A DNA stretch of 32,171 bases from Sphingobacteriales bacterium UTBCD1 (lineage in GTDB: Bacteria; Bacteroidota; Bacteroidia; Chitinophagales; Chitinophagaceae): positions 1 through 32,171 of the forward strand of contig MWTC01000020.1 in assembly GCA_002066995.1 (NCBI GenBank), in the 5' to 3' direction. The notes below the pieces were generated by a model. It did not search any database. It saw nothing but the letters and a program-made list of their open reading frames with translations, and was not told where the DNA came from. Below are positions 24,609 to 32,171 of this stretch, one piece after another (the stretch's first letter is position 1; each line of letters opens with the position of its first letter). The translations under genes were made by a program, and so were the position numbers.

Positions 24609-26501
24609 TTAATTTTCTACGGGAGCATCCATTTCCACTTTTAGATTTTCTATAATGAATTCCTGCCGGTCCGGCGTATTCTTTCCCATATAATAATCGA
24701 GCAGATGCTGAATGTGATCGCCTTGTTCCAGCCACATAAGTTGTTTTCTCATCCCGGGACCAATGAACTGAGCAAACTCCTCAGGGCTTATTTCGCCGAG
24801 CCCTTTAAAGCGGGTGATCTCCGGCCTGCTGCCCAGCTTTTTTACTGCCGCAGTTTTTTCATTCTCATCGTAGCAATAAATGGTTTCCTGCTTATTACGC
24901 ACCCGGAACAACGGCGTTTCCAGGACATACACTTTTTCATGCTTTACCAGGTCAGGAAAAAATTGAAGAAAAAAAGTCATTAATAACAGGCGGATATGCA
25001 TTCCATCCACGTCGGCATCGGTAGCAATTACAATGTTATTATACCTTAATCCATCCAATCCTTCTTCAATATTCAATGCATGCTGCAATAAATTAAATTC
25101 TTCATTCTCATAAACCACTTTCTTGGTAAGCCCAAAACAATTCAAGGGTTTTCCTCTCAGGCTGAAGACTGCCTGGGTTTCCACATTTCTTGCCTTAGTT
25201 ATTGAGCCGCTGGCACTGTCCCCTTCTGTAATAAAAATGGTACTCTCCTTTTGCAGGGCAATAAAAGCTTCTTTATTCTTTGAAGGCGGTTCCTCATTCA
25301 AATGAATTCTGCAATCTCTCAATTTCCTGTTATGCAGGTTTGCTTTCTTTGCTCTTTCATTTGCCAGTTTTTTTATGCCGGATAATTCTTTCCGTTCTCT
25401 TTCACTTTGTTCTATTCTTTTTTTCAGTTCTTCTGCCACGGCAGGATTCCGGTGCAGAAAATTATCCAGTTCTTTTCCCAGGAAATCACCGACAAACTGC
25501 CGCATACTCGGCCCGCCGGCATCCACATTTACCGAACCCAGTTTTGTTTTTGTCTGTGATTCAAAAACCGGCTCCACCACTTTTACAGAAATTGCCGCTA
25601 CAATTCCTGTCCGGATATCAGATGCATCATAATCTTTTTTATAAAATTCCCTTATGGTTTTTACAAAAGCTTCACGGAACGCCTGCAGGTGGGTTCCTCC
25701 CTGGGTAGTATGCTGCCCGTTCACAAAACTATAGATCTCTTCACCATAATCGTTGTTGTGGGTTATGGCCACTTCAATATCATTTCCTTTCAAATGGATT
25801 ACCGGGTAACGGATCTCATCCACGTTGGATTTGCGTTCCAGCAGGTCCAGCAATCCATTCCGGCTGACAAAACTTTTCCCGTTGAGAATAATCTTTAACC
25901 CGGCATTCAAAAAACAATAATTCCATACCTGGTTTTCCACAAACTCCATACGGAATTTAAAATTCCGGAACATGGAATCATCCGGAATAAATGTTACCAA
26001 AGTACCGTTATTCTCCCCTGTTTTTTCCTGGCGGTATTCTTTTATTAAAAAGCCTTTTTCAAATTCAGCGGTTTTTTCTTTCCCTTCCCGAAATGCCGTT
26101 ACTTTAAAATAGTCGCTCAGGGCATTTACAGCTTTGGTGCCCACACCGTTCAACCCGACTGATTTCTGAAAAACTTTACTATCAAATTTGGCACCCGTAT
26201 TTACTTTGCTGACGGCGTCCACTACTTTGCCCAATGGGATACCACGGCCATAATCACGTACGTTCACCTGCTTGCCTTCGATGGTGATCTCGATCGTTTT
26301 TCCATAACCCATCGCAAATTCGTCAATACAATTATCAATCACTTCTTTCAGCAATACGTAAATGCCATCATCCGGAGAAGATCCATCGCCCAGCTTACCG
26401 ATATACATGCCCGGGCGCAGGCGGATGTGTTCTTTCCAATCGAGGGATTTAATACTCTCTTCGGTATAATCAAAGAGATTGGTTTCTTTTTCTTTTGCCA
26501 T
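24609..26501 (-). CDS. parE: DNA topoisomerase IV subunit B
   Basis: 630 residues, the usual length of ParE. GHKL ATPase motifs: [10 protein letters not shown] (catalytic Glu and Mg-binding Asn), DYGRGIP, and [19 protein letters not shown] motifs: EGDSASGS and [10 protein letters not shown] with the acidic Mg ligands. The C-terminal stretch [19 protein letters not shown] is highly conserved in this family. The absence of a large TOPRIM insert and its company with parC favour topoisomerase IV over gyrase. It is the first gene of the minus-strand run; upstream TACCTTTT lies 3 nt before the ATG, close to but not matching TAnnTTTG. Confidence 0.93.
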   Translation of the reverse strand: MAKEKETNLFDYTEESIKSLDWKEHIRLRPGMYIGKLGDGSSPDDGIYVLLKEVIDNCIDEFAMGYGKTIEITIEGKQVNVRDYGRGIPLGKVVDAVSKVNTGAKFDSKVFQKSVGLNGVGTKAVNALSDYFKVTAFREGKEKTAEFEKGFLIKEYRQEKTGENNGTLVTFIPDDSMFRNFKFRMEFVENQVWNYCFLNAGLKIILNGKSFVSRNGLLDLLERKSNVDEIRYPVIHLKGNDIEVAITHNNDYGEEIYSFVNGQHTTQGGTHLQAFREAFVKTIREFYKKDYDASDIRTGIVAAISVKVVEPVFESQTKTKLGSVNVDAGGPSMRQFVGDFLGKELDNFLHRNPAVAEELKKRIEQSERERKELSGIKKLANERAKKANLHNRKLRDCRIHLNEEPPSKNKEAFIALQKESTIFITEGDSASGSITKARNVETQAVFSLRGKPLNCFGLTKKVVYENEEFNLLQHALNIEEGLDGLRYNNIVIATDADVDGMHIRLLLMTFFLQFFPDLVKHEKVYVLETPLFRVRNKQETIYCYDENEKTAAVKKLGSRPEITRFKGLGEISPEEFAQFIGPGMRKQLMWLEQGDHIQHLLDYYMGKNTPDRQEFIIENLKVEMDAPVEN

Positions 26502-26674
26502 TTAAAAAGGTACGTTCTGCTATGGGTTTATAAAATGCTTTTCAACCGGTTATTGGTTTGGTTTGAATAGCCGTTTGCTATTCAGGCAAAGATACCAAAA
26601 CGGAATTTTCCCGCAAGAAACGGAGTTATTAACGAATGTGGAAAATATTTTAGAGGCCCTGCGTAAAGATCATT

Positions 26675-27343
26675 TTACATTTCAACGGTGATCACTGCGT
26701 CTTTACCACCCAGTTTTTCCAGTATGGATTTTATGGCGGCAACCATCGGATCAGGACCGCATATATAAAATTTCTGATTAAAATTTCTGATCTTTTGCTT
26801 CAGGTATTCTTCATCAATAAAATGATGATCACAACCCGGCACTACTTCATTTGTCAATGTGTTGATGAAATTCTTTCCAAGAATATTTTTAAATTCATCG
26901 TAAAGGATTATATCCCTGAATGTTTTATTGGAAAAGAGAAGAATATTATTGCCCACCTTGTTATCTTTCTTGAGCTGCCTTAATATCGCAATAAAAGGTG
27001 TGACGCCGGCTCCGCCTGCAATAAACACTCCTTCACCCTTATATTGTATTGCACCCCACACATCGTGAATGATCAACTCATCACCTGCATTTAATTTTCT
27101 CAATTGATTGGTCACTCCATTTCGTTCGGGGTATGTTTTTATCGTAAACTCCAGGTGATCCCAGTCATTTAACGCAGTAAAAGTAAAAGGCCTTTTTTCA
27201 TTCTTCCATTCCGGTTTATTGATCGCCACATCCGTGGCCTGGCCCGGAATAAAAGAATAGCCTGCCGGTTTTTCGATCTTAAAACGCCTGACATCATGGG
27301 TTACCCACTCTGCAGAAAGGATTTTGACTATATGTTCTTCCAT
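26675..27343 (-). CDS. Ferredoxin-NADP reductase-like flavoprotein oxidoreductase
   Basis: 222 residues. The FAD domain has the binding motif RPFTFT (51-56) in NEKRPFTFTAL. The NAD(P) domain has GGAGVTPFIAIL (110-121) and CGPDPM near residue 195. No iron-sulphur domain is attached, so it is a stand-alone FAD/NAD(P)H reductase that probably passes electrons to a separate acceptor such as a flavodoxin or ferredoxin. It ends in ITVEM. It is flanked by 173 bp and 203 bp gaps without recognisable features. Confidence 0.88.
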   Translation of the reverse strand: MEEHIVKILSAEWVTHDVRRFKIEKPAGYSFIPGQATDVAINKPEWKNEKRPFTFTALNDWDHLEFTIKTYPERNGVTNQLRKLNAGDELIIHDVWGAIQYKGEGVFIAGGAGVTPFIAILRQLKKDNKVGNNILLFSNKTFRDIILYDEFKNILGKNFINTLTNEVVPGCDHHFIDEEYLKQKIRNFNQKFYICGPDPMVAAIKSILEKLGGKDAVITVEM

Positions 27344-27546
27344 AACTGATAAGTTTACTGTACAAATTTCCTGAAAACCATTCTTTAAACCGTGCTTTGT
27401 TGATAAACAGGCAACAGAAAAAACTCTTTCTCCCGTTACTATTTCAATTCATATTGTACTAAAACAGAATTACACCACGAAAGGTTCAAAATTCAACAAA
27501 CAATCATTCACTTAAGTAGAAATTACCTGCACTCTCCTTTATGAAG

Positions 27547-28254
27547 TTACACCAAGAGCCTGTTTTTTAAAAAGGCAATCGTATGCGCCCAGGCTTCCTT
27601 TGCTGCAAGCGGATGATAACTTGTACGTTCATCACAATTGAATCCATGATCAGCGTAAGAAACCGTCACACTTGTATATTCCTTTCCTGCAGTTTTGAGA
27701 GCATTAATTACGGAGGCAACTTTATCTTCAGTAACATGTTTATCTAATCCACCCCAGAAAAATAATTGCGGGCCGTGTAATTGCTTTGCCATACCCGTCA
27801 GAAGGTCTATGCCGCCTCCATAATAAGATACAGAAGCCGCTAATGGCAAAATAGAATTGGAGTAATACGCAACTCTACCTCCCATGCAAAAACCAATGCT
27901 TCCGACCCTATCTTTCTGAACACCGGGATTATCTTTCAACCAACCAAAACAAGTATTCAGGTCAACTTTTAATCCCTCCAAAGTAATAGCCTGGCGGTGC
28001 GGATCTGCAGAGGCAAAATCAGTATATGGAACCTCAATCCTTTTTGCTGTACGGTGATAAAGATCCGGCGCTATTACCACGTAACCTTCGCTGCACAAGC
28101 GTTCTGCCACATTCCTGATATGTTGTGTAACACCAAAAGCTTCCTGGAATAATAGCAATGCAGGATTCACATTCCCGTTTTCCGGAATGGCTACATAAGC
28201 ATCCATTGAAGTTCCGTCGGGGCATTTGAGATTGATAAAATCATGATTGATCAT
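27547..28254 (-). CDS. Dienelactone hydrolase family protein
   Basis: 235 residues from the ATG at 28254. An upstream in-frame ATG at 28284 would overlap the aldo/keto reductase by 14 nt and add ten non-conserved residues. The family uses a Cys-Asp-His triad: the nucleophile lies in GSIGFCMGG (family GxCxGG), the Asp in FFWGGLDKHV, and the His in SYADHGFN. The N-terminal PDGTSMDAYVAIPENG and LLFQEAFGVTQHIRN blocks are typical of dienelactone hydrolases and carboxymethylenebutenolidase-like enzymes. The natural substrate is unknown; it forms a pair with the aldo/keto reductase, probably in one transcript. Confidence 0.9.
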   Translation of the reverse strand: MINHDFINLKCPDGTSMDAYVAIPENGNVNPALLLFQEAFGVTQHIRNVAERLCSEGYVVIAPDLYHRTAKRIEVPYTDFASADPHRQAITLEGLKVDLNTCFGWLKDNPGVQKDRVGSIGFCMGGRVAYYSNSILPLAASVSYYGGGIDLLTGMAKQLHGPQLFFWGGLDKHVTEDKVASVINALKTAGKEYTSVTVSYADHGFNCDERTSYHPLAAKEAWAHTIAFLKNRLLV

Positions 28255-28270
28255 AAAAAAAATAATTTGA

Positions 28271-29251
28271 TTAATAATGCCCAAGTACCGGGTGGGGCTT
28301 GTACAGTTCTTCCAGCTGATGGAAGTCTTCCGGGGTCAGTTTCACTGATAATGCAGCAACGGCATCTTCAAGATGACCCGGCTTACTGGCTCCAATGATC
28401 GGGGCGGTTACCTGCTTTTTGCTCAGTACCCATGCCAAAGCAATTTGTGATTCAGGCAATCCTTTTCTGGCAGCTACTTCAGAAAGACGAGCTACAATTT
28501 TAAAGTCGTCATCCGATGTGTACAATTTTTTTCCATACTCATCTGTCCTGGCTCTCAAAGTTTCTTTACGATCTTTCGTTCTTTTCCCGGTTAACAATCC
28601 ACGTGCCAGCGGTGACCAGGGGATGACTGCAATTTTCTGATCTTCACAAAAGGGAAACATTTCTCTTTCTTCTTCACGGTACAGTAAATTATAATGCGGC
28701 TGCATGGACACAAATCTTACCCATCCATGCAGATCGGAAGTAAATAATGCTTTTGCAAATTGCCAGCTATACATGGATGAAGCGCCAATATAAAGCGCCT
28801 TGCCGGATTTTACCACATCATGCAACGCTTCTAAAGTTTCCTCCGGCGGTGTTTCATAATCCCAGCGGTGGATCTGGTAGAGATCCACATAGTCCGTCTT
28901 CAGCCTTTTTAAACTTGCATCTATGGATTGCATGATATGTTTCCGGGAAAGCCCGGCATTATTCGGATCATCACTCATCCTGTTGAATACTTTCGTCGCA
29001 ATTACTATCTCTTCTCTTCTTGCAAATTCCTTCAATGCACTTCCCAGGACTTCTTCACTGGCACCATAAGAATAAATATCTGCGGTATCAAAAAAATTAA
29101 TTCCAAGTTCCAAAGCCTTTTTTATAAAGGGGCGGCTCTGAGCTTCATCCAAAGCCCATGGCCAGCGATCATTGGGTTTGCCATAAGTCATTGCACCCAG
29201 GCATATTCTTGAAACGATCATCCCTGTATTGCCCAACCGCATATATTCCAT
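28271..29251 (-). CDS. Aldo/keto reductase
   Basis: 326 residues. It is an NADPH-dependent carbonyl reductase with a TIM barrel. The tetrad is visible: D55 in FFDTADIY, Y60, K87 in ATKVF and H128 in DLYQIHRWD. The C-terminal half has the cofactor-binding IPWSPLARGLLTG and the PIIGASKPGHLEDAV region typical of the YghZ/YajO-like (AKR14/AKR9) subgroup. The divergent gap to the TetR-type regulator holds a palindrome at 29292-29315 that could control it. The dienelactone hydrolase follows closely. Confidence 0.93.
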   Translation of the reverse strand: MEYMRLGNTGMIVSRICLGAMTYGKPNDRWPWALDEAQSRPFIKKALELGINFFDTADIYSYGASEEVLGSALKEFARREEIVIATKVFNRMSDDPNNAGLSRKHIMQSIDASLKRLKTDYVDLYQIHRWDYETPPEETLEALHDVVKSGKALYIGASSMYSWQFAKALFTSDLHGWVRFVSMQPHYNLLYREEEREMFPFCEDQKIAVIPWSPLARGLLTGKRTKDRKETLRARTDEYGKKLYTSDDDFKIVARLSEVAARKGLPESQIALAWVLSKKQVTAPIIGASKPGHLEDAVAALSVKLTPEDFHQLEELYKPHPVLGHY

Positions 29252-29291
29252 ACCAAATATTTTATATCAGAAATTATACATACGAAAGAAG

Positions 29292-29315
29292 AATACCTTA
29301 TCCGATAAAGGTATT
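29292..29315. promoter_or_regulatory. Imperfect palindrome in the AKR-tetR intergenic region
   Basis: AATACCT (29292-29298) and AGGTATT (29309-29315) are inverted copies; TATC and GATA between them extend the pairing with one bulged base. The 24-bp element lies about 40 bp upstream of the AKR start and could be an operator or a short hairpin. No T-run follows. Confidence 0.45.
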
Positions 29316-29397
29316 ACTTGTTTCAGATATCGAACAGGCATGACTGATGAATGAAAAAAAATCTTCCTTAACATTACAGTAAGCCGGTGCCTTTATT

Positions 29398-29423
29398 AAT
29401 GAATATTTATTCATTTATATTTG
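29398..29423 (+). promoter_or_regulatory. Promoter with overlapping operator of the tetR-type gene
   Basis: AATGAATA-TT-TATTCATT (29398-29415) is a perfect 8+8 inverted repeat, directly followed by the -7 element TATATTTG (29416-29423), which ends 4 nt before the GTG start at 29428. The palindrome fills the -33/-7 spacer, where a bound repressor would block RNA polymerase. TetR regulators of efflux pumps often use such AATGAATA-type sites, so autorepression is likely. Confidence 0.65.
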
Positions 29424-29427
29424 CTTC

Positions 29428-30000
29428 GTGAAATTTAAAGACGAAACGAAAACCGCCCAGATATTTTCGGCAACATTGAAGCTGGTACAGCAAAAAGGAC
29501 TGTCAGGCATCACGATGAGTGAAATTGCAAAGGCTGCAAGGATCGCTACCGGCACTTTGTATATTTATTTTAAAAACAAGCCTGACCTGATCAACGCACT
29601 TTTTACTTATTGCAGGAAAAATGCCACCAACATTTATTTTGATAACTATGAAGAATCCGCTCCTTTCAAAACCGGGTTTAAAATAATATGGTCCAACCTG
29701 GTGAAATTCAGAATGGATCATTTTGACCAGGCCGTTTTCTTGGATCAGTGTTACCACTCACCCTTTATTACTGAAAACACTAAAGAGATCACCCGGAAAA
29801 TGATCCAGCCTTTGTATAAACTGGTAGAACGGGGAAAGGAGGAAAAGTTTTTAAAAGATATTGACAATATGTTGTTGCTGACATTTATGTCGGGAAGCAT
29901 AAACGAGTTTATAAAATACAGTAATTATAGCGGGAAGAAGATCTTGTCTTCAGATACCGGGCTTTTATTCCAGCTCTGCTGGGATGCATTGAAAGCCTAG
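29428..30000 (+). CDS. TetR/AcrR family transcriptional regulator
   Basis: 190 residues from a GTG start, chosen because the -7 element ends 4 nt before it and no in-frame ATG precedes the HTH. The N-terminal helix-turn-helix is GLSGITMSEIAKAARIATGTLYIYFKNKPDLINALF (about 22-57), the classic TetR signature. The C-terminal ligand domain is variable, as usual. It starts a three-gene run with the efflux transporter (21-bp gap) and universal stress protein. It probably represses its own operon through the palindrome at 29398-29415 until a toxic ligand binds. Confidence 0.92.
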   Translation: MKFKDETKTAQIFSATLKLVQQKGLSGITMSEIAKAARIATGTLYIYFKNKPDLINALFTYCRKNATNIYFDNYEESAPFKTGFKIIWSNLVKFRMDHFDQAVFLDQCYHSPFITENTKEITRKMIQPLYKLVERGKEEKFLKDIDNMLLLTFMSGSINEFIKYSNYSGKKILSSDTGLLFQLCWDALKA

Positions 30001-30021
30001 ATTCAGGATCAGGAAAAATAT

Positions 30022-31584
30022 ATGGCAAAACTTACAGGCGATAAAATCATAGTTATTTTCACTGTAGTTTCGGCAGCTCTGCTACAACTGATCGATACAT
30101 CCATAGTCAACATTTCACTGACTCAAATGATGGGGAATCTGGGAGCAACCTTCGATGAGATCGGGTGGATCATTACCGGCTATGCCATTTCGAATGTCAT
30201 TATGATCACTCTTTCCGGATGGATGAGTGCCCGTTTTGGGAGAAAATATTATTTCGCCGGATCCATTATCCTATTCACCATCGGCTCGGTCCTGTGCGGA
30301 ATGTCCGCAAGTGTGACTGAACTGATCATTTTCCGTATTGTTCAGGGCATCGGCGGAGGAGGATTGATTTCAACTGCCCAGGCAATTCTGATCGAAACAT
30401 TCCCAAAAGAAGAATTGGGACTGGCCAATGCGATCTATGGTGTTGGTGTTATTGTAGGTCCAGCTATCGGGCCAACACTTGGAGGTTTCATCACAGATAA
30501 TTATTCCTGGCACTGGATATTTTTTATCAACATCCCTTTCGGAATACTGGCAACCATTTTAACACTGGCTTATGTAAAAGAACCATTGGTAAAAGCTGTA
30601 GCTGCAAAAATGGATTGGCTGGCTCTTGTTTTACTGATAGCAGCAATCGGTTCTTTACAGGTTGTTTTGGAAAAAGGCCAAAGTGAAGACTGGTTTGAAA
30701 CAGGGTATATCACCGTGCTCGCAGTAGTAGCCGTAGTCACAGGTATTTTGTTTGTACTGCGGGAACTTTTACGAAAAGATCCGATAATTAATCTCAGATT
30801 ATTCAATAACCGCCCTTTCACCACCGGAACCTTATTCAATTTTGTCCTGGGATTCGGGTTGTACGGAACCACGCTGATCATACCAATTTATTGCCAGACG
30901 CTGCTTGGTTTTGATGCCATGCAAACAGGATTGATCCTGTTGCCCGGGAGTCTTGCTACTGCTTTTATGATGCCCATCGTCGGAAACCTGTTGAGAAAAA
31001 AATTAATTCACCCCGCAGCTTATGCAGGTATTGGAATGTTATTATTTTTTGTATTTAGTTTTCAACTGGGCCATTTAAATACACAAGCGGGACAACACGA
31101 TTTCTTCTGGCCTTTGATCACCCGGGGGCTTGCCATGGGTTTTATCTTCATTCCCCTTACCACTATTTCATTAGCTGATCTTGAAGGTGCAGAAATTCCA
31201 CAAGGCACTGCGCTCAGCAATATGGTACGCCAGTTAGGCGGTTCTCTCGGGATCGCTATGATCACAACATACATTGCAAGAGATACTGCAAAGCATTATG
31301 CTAACCTGGTGGTAAATATTACGGCAACAAACCCGGAAGCCCAACAGCGTATTACTCAACTTACACACGGTTTTATGAGCAAGGGTTTCGATCAGCAATC
31401 CGCCGCTTCCAGGGCTTATGATCTGATTTCAAAGATCATTATGGGCCAGGCTACCTTTTTAACTTACAAAGACATGTTTATTTATCTCGGAATTTTCTTT
31501 TTGTTACTGATCCCCTTTTTGATTTTGTTTAAAACAAAAAAGAAAACCGTCCGCCAGGAAGAGGTCGAATGGTCAATGGAATAA
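30022..31584 (+). CDS. DHA2 family multidrug efflux MFS transporter (EmrB/QacA type)
   Basis: 520 residues with about 14 predicted transmembrane segments, the DHA2 hallmark. MFS motif A is GWMSARFGRKYYF (loop 2-3), and the antiporter motif C is GVIVGPAIGPTLGGF in segment 5. The opening LLQLIDTSIVNISLTQM holds motif D1 (LDxTIVNVAL-like) of drug:proton antiporters. It likely exports hydrophobic compounds together with a membrane-fusion and outer-membrane partner that are not in the window. The regulator lies upstream, and UspA begins 10 nt downstream. Confidence 0.93.
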   Translation: MAKLTGDKIIVIFTVVSAALLQLIDTSIVNISLTQMMGNLGATFDEIGWIITGYAISNVIMITLSGWMSARFGRKYYFAGSIILFTIGSVLCGMSASVTELIIFRIVQGIGGGGLISTAQAILIETFPKEELGLANAIYGVGVIVGPAIGPTLGGFITDNYSWHWIFFINIPFGILATILTLAYVKEPLVKAVAAKMDWLALVLLIAAIGSLQVVLEKGQSEDWFETGYITVLAVVAVVTGILFVLRELLRKDPIINLRLFNNRPFTTGTLFNFVLGFGLYGTTLIIPIYCQTLLGFDAMQTGLILLPGSLATAFMMPIVGNLLRKKLIHPAAYAGIGMLLFFVFSFQLGHLNTQAGQHDFFWPLITRGLAMGFIFIPLTTISLADLEGAEIPQGTALSNMVRQLGGSLGIAMITTYIARDTAKHYANLVVNITATNPEAQQRITQLTHGFMSKGFDQQSAASRAYDLISKIIMGQATFLTYKDMFIYLGIFFLLLIPFLILFKTKKKTVRQEEVEWSME

Positions 31585-31594
31585 AATAAATTTT

Positions 31595-32041
31595 ATGAGC
31601 CATATATTAATTGCACTTGATTTGAGCGATTTCTCCCCCGGGGTAGAAAAGGTCGGTTACGACCTGGCAAAAAAGATCGGGGCCACTGTTACACTTGTCA
31701 CCATTATCAACAAGCACATTAATTACGTGCCTCCAGACACGGGTGAGATTTTCGAAAACCAGTGGGAAGCAAGAAAAAGTATTGCGGAAAAGGCTTTAAT
31801 GACCGCAAAAAGAAATCACCCGGACATTACAACCGATATCATAACTTTTACCGGCGATCCCAAAGAAGATATTGTACGTCTCTCTATAGAAAAACAATCT
31901 ACTTTTATTGTAATGGGGACTCATGGCAGAACGGGCATTTCCCGAATGGTGATGGGAAGTACAGCAGAAAATACTTTAAGGAATTCAGTGATCCCTGTCA
32001 TCGTTGTGCCGATGAACAAAATAAAATTTAAAAAAGAATAA
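31595..32041 (+). CDS. Universal stress protein (UspA family)
   Basis: 148 residues. The fold starts ILIALDLSDFSPGVEKV with the conserved Asp, and the ATP-binding signature G-x2-G-x9-G-S is present in GTHGRTGISRMVMGS, followed by TAENTLRNSVIPVIVVP. This implies an ATP-binding UspA-type protein that acts in general stress survival. It starts 10 nt after the transporter and is probably co-transcribed with the regulator and pump. It finishes with a basic tail (KIKFKKE). Confidence 0.93.
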   Translation: MSHILIALDLSDFSPGVEKVGYDLAKKIGATVTLVTIINKHINYVPPDTGEIFENQWEARKSIAEKALMTAKRNHPDITTDIITFTGDPKEDIVRLSIEKQSTFIVMGTHGRTGISRMVMGSTAENTLRNSVIPVIVVPMNKIKFKKE

Positions 32042-32084
32042 GAAATCATTATGTCATTATTTTCGTTTACAAAATCAGCATGAT

Positions 32085-32109
32085 AAAAAAAACTCTGAGC
32101 AAATCAGAG
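32085..32109 (-). terminator. Intrinsic terminator of the minus-strand tRNA
   Basis: On the minus strand CTCTGA (32109-32104) pairs with TCAGAG (32098-32093) around a 5-nt loop and is followed by eight T (32092-32085). It stands directly after the tRNA CCA end. Confidence 0.8.
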
Positions 32110-32111
32110 CC

Positions 32112-32171
32112 TGGTGACCCCGCAGGGACTCGAATGCCGGCGCTCCGGCCGGCACCGAGACCCCCGATTTC
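32112..32171 (-). tRNA. 3' end of a tRNA, truncated by the window edge, T stem not canonical
   Basis: Minus-strand sequence from the T loop on, TTCGAGTCCCTGC then GGGGTCA plus encoded CCA (32134-32112), is exactly tRNA-like: TTCGAGT loop, CCCTG half T stem, seven-base acceptor strand, discriminator A, CCA. But the 5' half of the T stem should be CAGGG and is instead CGGCA, which pairs with it poorly. The sequence next to it (32135-32154) is a GC-rich palindrome, TGCCGGC-GCTCCG-GCCGGCA, unlike a tRNA arm in this position. It is either a duplicated tRNA end (attachment-site scar) or an assembly edge effect. The anticodon is not visible. Confidence 0.5.

Noticed and set aside
1-32171. CRISPR arrays, insertion-sequence transposases, phage structural genes and rRNA
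   Set aside because: I looked for regularly spaced repeats, DDE or serine/tyrosine recombinase motifs and rRNA signatures and saw none.

Overview
The window looks like a stretch of a Bacteroidota chromosome, most likely Chitinophagaceae or a close relative. The evidence is the gene families (DUF2851, DUF1835, ParE/ParC-type topoisomerase IV, a UbiA-type prenyltransferase next to Maf, N-terminal Q-type signal peptides), the near absence of Shine-Dalgarno sequences, and several copies of the Bacteroidota -7 promoter motif TAnnTTTG. Genus and species cannot be read from the sequence.

Layout. 1-9735 is housekeeping: the C-terminus of a probable ROK-family protein, a secreted phosphodiester glycosidase-like protein, lipoyl synthase (lipA), a secreted/outer-membrane hypothetical, an OsmC-type peroxidase, a small secreted hypothetical, DUF2851, then a minus-strand run of UbiA prenyltransferase, Maf, KdsC phosphatase, a [2Fe-2S] ferredoxin and a DUF2520 oxidoreductase, with a divergent alpha/beta hydrolase. 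9736-16363 is an AT-richer genomic island. 16995-26501 is a DNA-topology block: topA, a methyltransferase, and on the other strand parE, a methyltransferase, a DUF1835 protein and parC. 26675-32041 is a redox and detoxification region: flavin reductase, dienelactone hydrolase, aldo/keto reductase, then a divergent TetR regulator, DHA2 efflux pump and universal stress protein. The window ends in the 3' end of a minus-strand tRNA with its terminator; the tRNA's T stem is broken.

The island is the most unusual part. Six co-directional, tightly packed genes (10278-15847) encode a GIY-YIG nuclease, a 62-residue helical protein, an 808-residue SMC/Rad50-like ATPase with a CxxC zinc hook and a C-terminal domain that looks HEPN-like plus four cysteines, a KTSC-domain protein, a D12-class DNA adenine methyltransferase, and a PD-(D/E)XK protein that is probably the cognate restriction enzyme. 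The island is flanked by two direct repeats of about 150 bp (about 95% identical by eye, 75 bp identical without a break). Inside them lie inverted end motifs and two large hairpins with similar loops but different stems. I read it as a horizontally acquired defence island in which a type II restriction-modification pair is joined to an SMC-like sensor/effector module resembling Lamassu or RloC in plan, but not clearly identical to either.

A second pattern is that four genes (lipA, the alpha/beta hydrolase, the GIY-YIG gene and the tetR-like gene) have TAnnTTTG ending exactly 4 nt before the start codon, which predicts leaderless mRNAs. All functional statements come from motifs recognised by eye; no database search was run.
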